Shown one piece after another: positions 30,550 through 38,330 of a DNA stretch of 64,000 nt. The position numbers and the translations under genes were made by a program. Numbering within the stretch: the first letter of the stretch is position 1; every line of letters starts with the position of its first letter. The notes beneath the pieces were generated by a model. The model did no database searches. It worked only from the letters and a program-made list of their open reading frames with translations, and was not told the origin of the DNA. Source of the DNA: Rhynchopus sp. YZ270_cl-10 (Eukaryota > Euglenozoa > Diplonemea > Diplonemida > Diplonemidae); assembly GCA_964035575.1 (NCBI GenBank), contig OZ037850.1:1384501-1448500 (forward strand), written 5' to 3'.

Positions 30550-30978
30550 GTTCTTCTTCTTCTTCTTCTTCTTCTTCTTCTTCTTCTTCTTCTTCTTCTT
30601 CTTCTTCTTCTTCTTCTTCTTCTTCTTCTTCTTCTTCTTCTTCTTCTTCTTCTTCTTCTTCTTCTTCTTCTTCTTCTTCTTCTTCTTCTTCTTCTTCTTC
30701 TTCTTCTTCTTCTTCTTCTTCTTCTTCTTCTTCTTCTTCTTCTTCTTCTTCTTCTTCTTCTTCTTCTTCTTCTTCTTCTTCTTCTTCTTCTTCTTCTTCT
30801 TCTTCTTCTTCTTCTTCTTCTTCTTCTTCTTCTTCTTCTTCTTCTTCTTCTTCTTCTTCTTCTTCTTCTTCTTCTTCTTCTTCTTCTTCTTCTTCTTCTT
30901 CTTCTTCTTCTTCTTCTTCTTCTTCTTCTTCTTCTTCTTCTTCTTCTTCTTCTTCTTCTTCTTCTTCTTCTTCTTCTT
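30550..30978. repeat. (TTC)n array 1
   Basis: About 143 uninterrupted TTC units. It starts directly after CTTTTGG, where the duplicate at 43.19 kb has only TTATTCTTCTTC. Open frames across it (poly-Ser, -Phe, -Leu) are artefacts. Confidence 0.95.
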
Positions 30979-31283
30979 CTACAGTAAACTTGTTTAAGAA
31001 GCTTTGCTTCGACTCAGGAGTCTTTCAAGATATAGAATGACTAATGCAGCATGCCCCTCATGGGCTTACCACTTACGGTTAGTAAGGTTGGAACGAGGAT
31101 CGATGGGGAACCCAAAACACACAAAACACACAAACACACATTCACGAATCAGAATTTTGTCTTTTGCTTCCCCAGTATCGCCCTCTGTACGTACTCCTCT
31201 CCTCATCTACGGAAAAAAGAATCTCCCCCCGCCCCCCTTTTTTAGTTTACTTGTATACTCGTCTTTATCTTGTAAAGACTCCT
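30979..31283 (+). repeat. Extra terminal-repeat unit (A-B) of the VIPER-like element
   Basis: Starts CTACAGTAAACTTG and ends GTAAAGACTCCT. It is nearly the same as 36302-36612 and lies between two TTC arrays. It could be the leftover end of an earlier copy, as recombination between terminal repeats would leave. Confidence 0.75.
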
Positions 31284-31454
31284 CTTCTTCTTCTTCTTCT
31301 TCTTCTTCTTCTTCTTCTTCTTCTTCTTCTTCTTCTTCTTCTTCTTCTTCTTCTTCTTCTTCTTCTTCTTCTTCTTCTTCTTCTTCTTCTTCTTCTTCTT
31401 CTTCTTCTTCTTCTTCTTCTTCTTCTTCTTCTTCTTCTTCTTCTTCTTCTTCTT
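31284..31454. repeat. (TTC)n array 2
   Basis: About 57 TTC units between the extra A-B unit and the left end of the retroelement. Confidence 0.95.
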
Positions 31455-31684
31455 CTACAGTAAACTTGTTTAAGAAGCTTTGCTTCGACTCAGGAGTCTT
31501 TCAAGATATAGAATGACTAATGCAGCATGCCCCTCATGGGCTTACCACTTACGGTTAGTAAGGTTGGAACGAGGATCGATGGGGAACCCAAAACACACAA
31601 AACACACAAACACACATTCACGAATCAGAATTTTGTCTTTTGCTTCCCCAGTATCGCCCTCTGTACGTACTCCTCTCATCAAAA

Positions 31685-32818
31685 ATGGATTCTCTTGACG
31701 AGTTAAAGAACGAATCGTTTTACTGCTTCACATCGTCAGCGGTCTTGGTGCAAGCCCTGGCAAACGCCCCCGACGCCGTTAAAACGGCCATACCTGCACG
31801 AATCTCCCTGCGGGGAGATTTCGTGAAGGCAACTATCAGTTGCCTGGAGGTGGAAGGGCAGGAGATGGATGAGGTCGTACTACGTACGCTTGTGGGCCAG
31901 TTGACACGTCGGGATGCAAAAGAGTGGAAGGACACCGCTGTACGCAGATTGTGCATGTTGCTTGCGGCGGTCAGGAAGTCGGTTGGGGATGTAGTGTTTG
32001 AAAAACTCATGACCAACGGTGAAACCTTCAGCTCATCGACGGAGGTACATTCCCCTAAGCCTGCTGTGTCTACCGAACAGGAGGCCGTCGACGAGGAGGA
32101 CCAGGTGAAGTTAAAGGTGTCTTTCAAACAGGCGCAGGTTCCAAAACAGAAGGCGAAGCCGGCGGTCGCTAGCGAGGGAGAGGCTGACGATTCCTCCAGC
32201 GACTCCCGTCAGGAAAAGGAGGATGAGGACTCATTGGATGGTACGGAGGACCACCAAGGGGACTTCTTCTCAGGAGACGTTGAAACGGCGGTTTTCAACC
32301 CCCGTTCCTGGCTGAAGATGGACCAGCTGCAACTATCGGAGCTAAAGGCGGCCCTCAAAGAGCTAGTGCCGTCCTCAGGGGCTAACCAGCAGGCGGCCAG
32401 TGGTGCTCTAGCAGTCATCATGATGGTGTTGAAGGACGCCTCTCCTTTAGATATCTTGGAGACGTCCTTCAACACACTGCTAGAGGCCCACTTTGCCCAC
32501 AAAAACGGTCCCGAAGCAGGTAAGGCTTACCGGAAGGAGATGCTGCTCACCCCCGACATCTCAAAACAGCGCAGGGCAGCCATGAAAGGAGCTGAAAAGG
32601 TACAGGGGAAGAGGCCTGCGTCGGCCCGCGACGACACAACGCTGAACGAACCCTCCCAGAAAAAGACCCGCAGAGGCGGCGGCAAGAAGGGAGGAAAGTC
32701 GTGGGGTAGCAACAACTACAACGGAAACAACAGCAACAAGAACAACAACAACAACAACGCCGGCCAGAAGGGCGGAAAGGGGGGTTTTCGCTCAGGGTTC
32801 TACAACAAAAGACCATAA
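31685..32818 (+). CDS. Gag-like protein of the VIPER-like element
   Basis: Part of the retroelement. Starts MDSLDELKNESFYCF just after the left repeat and is 377 residues long. The middle is acidic and Ser-rich. The C-terminus is basic and rich in Gly, Asn and Lys (RRGGGKKGGKSWGSNN...), as expected for nucleic-acid binding. There is no CCHC zinc knuckle. Its place before the recombinase is the main reason to call it gag-like. Confidence 0.7.
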   Translation: MDSLDELKNESFYCFTSSAVLVQALANAPDAVKTAIPARISLRGDFVKATISCLEVEGQEMDEVVLRTLVGQLTRRDAKEWKDTAVRRLCMLLAAVRKSVGDVVFEKLMTNGETFSSSTEVHSPKPAVSTEQEAVDEEDQVKLKVSFKQAQVPKQKAKPAVASEGEADDSSSDSRQEKEDEDSLDGTEDHQGDFFSGDVETAVFNPRSWLKMDQLQLSELKAALKELVPSSGANQQAASGALAVIMMVLKDASPLDILETSFNTLLEAHFAHKNGPEAGKAYRKEMLLTPDISKQRRAAMKGAEKVQGKRPASARDDTTLNEPSQKKTRRGGGKKGGKSWGSNNYNGNNSNKNNNNNNAGQKGGKGGFRSGFYNKRP

Positions 32819-32837
32819 GCTCGAAGGGAGGGGCTCG

Positions 32838-33184
32838 GAGCGACACCCCTTGCGAGGGAATACGCTCAAGAAGGATGAACTTGCGGGACAGCACCCCTTG
32901 GCTGGGAGTGCGTCATCTGAACGACAACCCGGGTCGCACTCTCTGCGGAGAAGTGCACCCCGTACGCACCCCTTGGCTGGGAGTGCGTCAAACTATCAAT
33001 TTAAAGAGCACCCGAAGACCGCGCTCGGTCAGCACCCCTTGGCTGGGAGTGCGTCAAACGAACGAAATGAAGAGGACCAGCGGCACCCCCTGCGGGGGAG
33101 TGCACCTGGACAGCACCCCTTGGCTGGGAGTGCTACGTCCGAACAGGACGAAGGAACCGGGTCGCACTCTCTGCGGAGAGGTGC
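32838..33184 (+). repeat. Array of eight hairpins at the gag-recombinase junction
   Basis: Seven 21-base hairpins start at 32891, 32936, 32966, 33032, 33083, 33113 and 33164, and a longer one lies at 32838-32867. Outer stems are GCAC/GTGC. Inner stems are CCC/GGG, CTC/GAG or CCCC/GGGG, so changes on one side are matched on the other. All spacings are multiples of three. Confidence 0.75.
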
Positions 33185-34275
33185 GCTCGGACAGTACCCC
33201 TGTGCCAGACAAGGCCAACAGCGCCACGTTGGGGTTGCGTTCGAGCAGAATGAAAGAGGAAACACCCGTCAGGAGCAGAGTACAGCCACCACCGAAGTCG
33301 TGCCCTCCGCCGTGCCTAAAACAGGTGTCAACGATATCGTGGCGGAACGACCGGCTCAGAATGGATCAGCAATTCCTCACAATTCGCAGCGGGAAACAGC
33401 TGGGGAGGGAGCTCCATGCAAAGACCTCTTGGGACTCGCTGCACTCCTTCGCAACAGCTCCCTCTACGGATCAGGAAAAAACCCGACTATGGAAAAGGTT
33501 CACCAACTTCAGAGCAACGCTCGGCAAATGCTCGGCAGAAGAAGCGGTGCTGAGATTTGCGCACATGTCCCTGAAGACAGCAAGCCCTCTGTCTGTCAAG
33601 GGATACGTGCACTCGATTTTGCGGATGTGCAGAGACGAAGGAGTGACGGGGGTCCGGACACGGCGGGTCATGCGGACGCTGCGATCGTTACGCCGCTTGT
33701 GCGCAGGGATACGCACAACCCCTTGCCCGTCGATGAGCACGGGGCAAGCCTGGACTACGTTACACAAACTTCAAAACGACCCTGTGGCGGCGGCTTTCTT
33801 CGCAATCACTTGGATAACCCGTTCACGCTTCCCAGACATCCGTTTCGCAACAACTCGCGACTGGAGGGAGATAGAAAATGCGGGGGGGGACCCAACAACA
33901 GTGGGAGCAGAGCTCTTCGCACAAGAGAAGGGGGCACGGGAAGCACGCCCTCCGATATACCTGCCACCGGGAAAGATGACGGCGATTGCGGTGCGTTTTT
34001 GGAGAACACAGACGGGAGAAGATTGCGTTTTCGGGGGAAACTCTTCGACCTACGAGAGATTAAAGAAGACCATCCGTGCAGCGATGCCGTTGGGAACTTG
34101 GTTGCACTCCACCAAGAAGGGGGCAGCACAAGAAGTTCAACTCACGGGAGCAGACGACAACGACCTGCAGAGAACCCTGCGACACGCCAGATGGTCAACC
34201 TCACAGAGGTATCTGAACGCGACGAACACTTATCAATTGAAGAAGGAGAAGGAGATGTACCGGACACTGCAGTGA
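32875..34275 (+). CDS. Tyrosine recombinase of the VIPER-like element
   Basis: Part of the retroelement. It begins with repeated TPWLGVRQT / TLCGEV peptides encoded by the hairpin array. A helical N-terminal domain follows (LWKRFTNFRATLGKCSAEEA, then SVKGYVHSILRMC). The catalytic domain contains TWITRSRFPDIRF with a candidate Arg, and the C-terminal block RHARWSTSQRYLNAT with the His, Arg and Tyr expected of tyrosine recombinases. The enzyme would integrate a DNA circle without target duplication, which agrees with the lack of one at the TTC junctions. Confidence 0.75.
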   Translation: MNLRDSTPWLGVRHLNDNPGRTLCGEVHPVRTPWLGVRQTINLKSTRRPRSVSTPWLGVRQTNEMKRTSGTPCGGVHLDSTPWLGVLRPNRTKEPGRTLCGEVRSDSTPVPDKANSATLGLRSSRMKEETPVRSRVQPPPKSCPPPCLKQVSTISWRNDRLRMDQQFLTIRSGKQLGRELHAKTSWDSLHSFATAPSTDQEKTRLWKRFTNFRATLGKCSAEEAVLRFAHMSLKTASPLSVKGYVHSILRMCRDEGVTGVRTRRVMRTLRSLRRLCAGIRTTPCPSMSTGQAWTTLHKLQNDPVAAAFFAITWITRSRFPDIRFATTRDWREIENAGGDPTTVGAELFAQEKGAREARPPIYLPPGKMTAIAVRFWRTQTGEDCVFGGNSSTYERLKKTIRAAMPLGTWLHSTKKGAAQEVQLTGADDNDLQRTLRHARWSTSQRYLNATNTYQLKKEKEMYRTLQ

Positions 34276-34299
34276 GACTCTTGATAGCGGGAGGTAAAT

Positions 34300-35965
34300 A
34301 TAAACCAAAGCAACCGATACCCGAATCTTCTCGCACATCTTTTTCAGGCGAGCTTTTTGGTTTTCCTGTTGCCGCGCCACCTAAGGGAAGATGCCGTTTG
34401 GACGAATTTCCTACTGGGACTATAAATTATGGAGTGGTCAGGGACTTGGCGGAGGAGATGGGTAAGGACGTCAGCTCATTGGATTGGTGCACCTCCGACA
34501 ACAAATTTCAAAACCTATCTTCACCGGTTCCGATCCCGGGTCCAAGCACGGACCTCCAACCTTCTTTTATTCGACAATGCCAAGAGGCAGGCGCTTTGGT
34601 GAAATTAAGCAGGTCTGACGCGAAACGGGGGGTGGTATCGCTTTTTACGATACCCAAATCCGATCCGAGCAAGCATCGACTGCTGGTGGACGGACGGCCG
34701 ATCAACTCCCGATTGGATAAGCCTCCAAAGTTCTCGCTGATTACCCCAATTCGTTTGAGGGAATCGCTGAGACGATCGGACGCGAAGTACGCCATCACCA
34801 TTGACCTAAAGGGGTTTTTTAACCAATTCCCTCTTTCAGATCAGGTGTCGGGCTATTTTTGTGTGCGAACGGGTGCTACGTGGTGGCGATGGGCCAGGCT
34901 GCCGATGGGCTTTAGCCACGCGCCCCTGATTGCCCAAGTCACTTCGGAGACTGCATTGGGTTCCCTTTTGCTTGTGGCCGCTGCGGTGTACCTGGACGAC
35001 ATTGTGGTCTGGGGGGGGGGACTGCTTTGGAGGTGCGCGTGCGAGCTGCGTACGTTCGCGACCGTTTGGCGAAGATGGGTGCACAGGTGAATGAGGGTAA
35101 GAGCATGGACCACCCCTCCCAAGTCGTGCTTTACCTGGGCATTGAGTGGAACTTGCGTATCTTGGCCTTCCGGTTCCCCACGGAGTGGCGAGTGAATGCG
35201 GCTAAGGGCTTGTCGGACTGTGTTGAGGGATTGACGCACTCACTCAGGACGTACTGGGAACACCTGGGTGTGTTATTCCGTGTGACGTACGTGATGTCGC
35301 TGCCGTTGGCCTTTTTCTGCGACACGTTACAGTTCATTCGACAGCAAGCAGGATGCCTCTCATCTAAGGTGAAAAACTGGGACGAGTTGGTGTCGCTTCC
35401 GTCTGGTGCGCGCAACGAGATTCGCGGGCTCATTTGGTCTCACCTGTCTACTGACCAATGGGTGCCAATCCCTCCTCCCCTTCCTACTTGGGCATCGGTG
35501 GCGGTGTGGACTGACGCGTCTACTTTCGGATGGGGTTGCGTTTTCAGTGAGCATGGCGTAAAGCATTCTTGGGCTTCGCACGGGACGTGGGATGGTACGC
35601 ACACCTCAGGAGAGATGTTTTTCTTGGAACTGCGCGCGGCGGCGAAAGGGGTGAGGCGTGCGGTCGAGCTGGGGCATAAGCATGTATGCCTCATGGTCGA
35701 CAACGAGAGCGTGCGTTATGTCCTAGAGAAAGGACACTCAAAGACGCGACTGGGTAACTCTTGGCTCCGCTACATACAGACAGTGTTGAAGGATCATGGC
35801 GCCACCTTAGTTACGCATTGGTTGTCCACGACGGTCATGCCTGCGGACGTATGGTCCAGAAAGAGGGACACGGGCACCGCTGTTCTTAAAAGGTGCAAGG
35901 TTCAGGTGGAGGAGACTAAGGCGGGTTTCAAGTTTCTTGAAACGATTTCAAACGTGTCTATATAA
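34300..35965 (+). other. Reverse transcriptase and RNase H region of the VIPER-like element
   Basis: Part of the retroelement. RT signs: HRLLVDGRPINSRL, ITIDLKGFFNQFPL, LPMGFSHAP and the YLDD box in AAVYLDDIVVW. RNase H signs: VAVWTDASTFGWG, a Glu-rich helix (GEMFFLELRAA) and MVDNESVRYVL. The domain order RT then RNase H at the 3' end of the element matches VIPER. Confidence 0.8.
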
Positions 35966-36612
35966 GCGTTTCTTGTCCTTTTAGTTTCCATCTTTTTCCT
36001 TTTCTTTCGTTTATTTGGCTGCGATAGCGTTTTTGTGGTTGTCTCGACACAGAATCTGGGTCGGAAACAGGGCCTTGGAGGTACTGCCTGCGGGTGTCTT
36101 CTCAAGGTGTTTCAAACGCCAACTCACAAGCTTCGCAGGAAAAAGCTTTTTGTATTTCCTTAGAGGGTTGGTGAGGGTCATGTGCGATGGGTGTATCGCC
36201 CTCTGTACGTACTCCTCTCCTCATCTACGGAAAAAAGAATCTCCCCCCGCCCCCCTTTTTTAGTTTACTTGTATACTCGTCTTTATCTTGTAAAGACTCC
36301 TCTACAGTAAACTTGTTTAAGAAGCTTTGCTTCGACTCAGGAGTCTTTCAAGATATAGAATGACTAATGCAGCATGCCCCTCATGGGCTTACCACTTACG
36401 GTTAGTAAGGTTGGAACGAGGATCGATGGGGAACCCAAAACACACAAAACACACAAAACACACAAACACACATTCACGAATCAGAATTTTGTCTTTTGCT
36501 TCCCCAGTATCGCCCTCTGTACGTACTCCTCTCCTCATCTACGGAAAAAAGAATCTCCCCCCGCCCCCCTTTTTTAGTTTACTTGTATACTCGTCTTTAT
36601 CTTGTAAAGACT

Positions 36613-36900
36613 CCTCTTCTTCTTCTTCTTCTTCTTCTTCTTCTTCTTCTTCTTCTTCTTCTTCTTCTTCTTCTTCTTCTTCTTCTTCTTCTTCTTCTTC
36701 TTCTTCTTCTTCTTCTTCTTCTTCTTCTTCTTCTTCTTCTTCTTCTTCTTCTTCTTCTTCTTCTTCTTCTTCTTCTTCTTCTTCTTCTTCTTCTTCTTCT
36801 TCTTCTTCTTCTTCTTCTTCTTCTTCTTCTTCTTCTTCTTCTTCTTCTTCTTCTTCTTCTTCTTCTTCTTCTTCTTCTTCTTCTTCTTCTTCTTCTTCTT
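36613..36900. repeat. (TTC)n array 3
   Basis: About 96 TTC units to the right of the retroelement, running into CCCCCACCCC, where the duplicate segment also has a C run after TTCTTC. Confidence 0.95.
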
Positions 36901-37055
36901 CCCCCACCCCACTTCCCTATCCCGCCCACCGCATGAATTTTATTTATCTGCCTTGGAGTGACTTCCCCCAAGGGAGCACATTGTACCGTCGAAAGAAATG
37001 CTCCCTTAATGCGTACTGTTGTTATGTTTTGATCTTATCGTCATATAGGTGGTCA
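36901..37055 (+). repeat. Segmental duplication, copy 1 (right part)
   Basis: CCCACTTCCCT...CGCCCACCGCATG, then GTCGAAAGAAATGCTCCCTT and AATGCGTACTGTTGTT. Matches 43270-43410. It therefore continues the segment interrupted at 30550. Confidence 0.85.
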
Positions 37056-37850
37056 AAATCAAGAGACGAGTAAGCAAAGGAGAGATCCGTAGCAGGAGAC
37101 CCTCAATTTCTGATATATTTTTTCTTGGGTTAGGTTACAATGCAGTCCTGCCAGTCATCGCATCAAACGACAATACAAATGGAATTTTGTATTTCGACGG
37201 ACGACTTCCTCATTTCAATCTAGAGGTGGTGACCTGAGAGGCTTAGGATCATCTACAAAAAAAAAAAAAAAAAACATCTCAACGTAGACCGCGAAATGGA
37301 AGTAAGCTGGGCGGAGGGTGGGCGTGGCGTGGATATATTCTGTTGCGACACGTGATTTTTCCAAGTTTTCAAAAAAAAAAAAAAACGCGACACCTCCCTT
37401 GCCAGCTGACAGAAGCCAAGTCGCAAATGTTTTATACGTTTGGTTTTGTGGTTTTTGAGTTCTAGGAAAAGACAAGTAGACCGGAAAAACTGTTTGATAA
37501 TAGCAACAGTGGCTGAATCTCTTTACATCACGGAGGGTCTTGCACTGACGATGTCCCCCTCTGTTACGACTAATGTATGCAGTTAGGACTGAAACATGAT
37601 GTACTGAAATCTTTGCCAACTACTTTATTTTCTTCACGTGACCCCTTTTAACCCACCTCCCTTACTCTAAAACTTTGAAGATGCAACTTTTGTGTACAAA
37701 ACAGCACTTTGAATGCAAATCAACAAATAAAAGCTACTTTCTAGGGTTGAGGACGACCTCCGTCTATACCGATTAAGTACAAAGCCTTCGGGCGACATTG
37801 TGTACAGATCCTACCTCGGTAGGTGATTGTCGATACAACAAAAAATCTTC
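37056..37850. other. Spacer
   Basis: No gene. Contains a degenerate CACGAGAGG-like motif at 37222-37262 (AGAG|GTGGTGACCTGAGAGG). Confidence 0.5.
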
Positions 37851-37906
37851 GGAAGGGCGACTAACGAGGCTGAGGTTCATATTATAAACTTTTCTTCCCT
37901 TTCAGG
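37851..37906 (+). promoter_or_regulatory. CACGAGAGG-family motif upstream of the cyclase-like gene
   Basis: GGCGACTAACGAGGCTGAGG, then TTCATATTATAAACTTTTCT and CCCTTTCAG. It is about 425 bp upstream of the ATG at 38331 and directly followed by a block shared with the peptidase gene. The motif ends in a good pyrimidine-AG. Confidence 0.5.
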
Positions 37907-38085
37907 ATGCGCACGAGAGTCGCATTCCATCTTTTCTTTGTGTTCACGATGCTTTTCATCCCCCACGTTTCCCCGCCTTTTGAATAAAACACTTTCTGTG
38001 TTTACCTTCTACCTACCCCATATCTTTATCCATGCACAAATGAAACACCCATTTTACACTTTTCCCTTCCTTCCCCTACAAAACC
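37906..38085 (+). promoter_or_regulatory. Upstream block shared by the cyclase-like and peptidase genes
   Basis: Shared in order with about 43630-43765: TTCACGATGCTTTTCATCCC, CTTTCTGTGTTTACC, CCCCATATCT and AAATGAAACACCC then TTTTACACTTT. Such a long match ahead of two unrelated genes suggests a duplicated control region. Confidence 0.65.
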
Positions 38086-38330
38086 GTTGATGTGTCTTGG
38101 CAGTAACAGAGCGCAACGTATGTTTGTGTTCATGGTAGGGGGTAATGGCGTCTTCAGGTGCGGTATCGTGAAAGGCTAGCTCGGTAGGTCGCATTTTAAG
38201 ATGTTTCGTCATTTTTAGAGTGCGAGTAACAGAAGATAAACCCTGTCCCCGTTTGATTTTGATGTTGTTTGTACCTCTCCCACCACCACCACTCAGTGAA
38301 CATCTTTCTTTACTTTTTTTGTGCTCCAAG

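Larger units (their letters stand above)
31455..36612 (+). mobile_element. VIPER-like (DIRS-order) tyrosine-recombinase retroelement
   Basis: Parts in order: left repeat A1 (31455-31677), gag-like gene (31685-32818), tyrosine recombinase (from about 32875 to 34275), RT and RNase H region (about 34300-35965), then B1 (36193-36301), A2 and B2 (36302-36612). The A1...B1-A2-B2 split direct repeats and the recombinase placed before the RT are typical of VIPER elements of kinetoplastids. Both ends sit in TTC arrays, with a short TCT-type sequence shared at each junction. Repeats A1 and A2 differ mainly by a 10-bp unit, so the copy is young. It looks nearly whole, with about one apparent break. Confidence 0.85.

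Noticed and set aside
30402-31040. Long poly-Ser, poly-Phe and poly-Leu open frames across the TTC arrays (also 31164-31463 and 36327-37073, and poly-Glu, -Lys, -Arg on the other strand)
   Set aside because: A trinucleotide array is open in every frame; the flanks are retroelement ends and spacer, not genes.
30550-36900. CRISPR-like or satellite array reading of the TTC tracts
   Set aside because: The units are a simple 3-bp repeat with no spacers.
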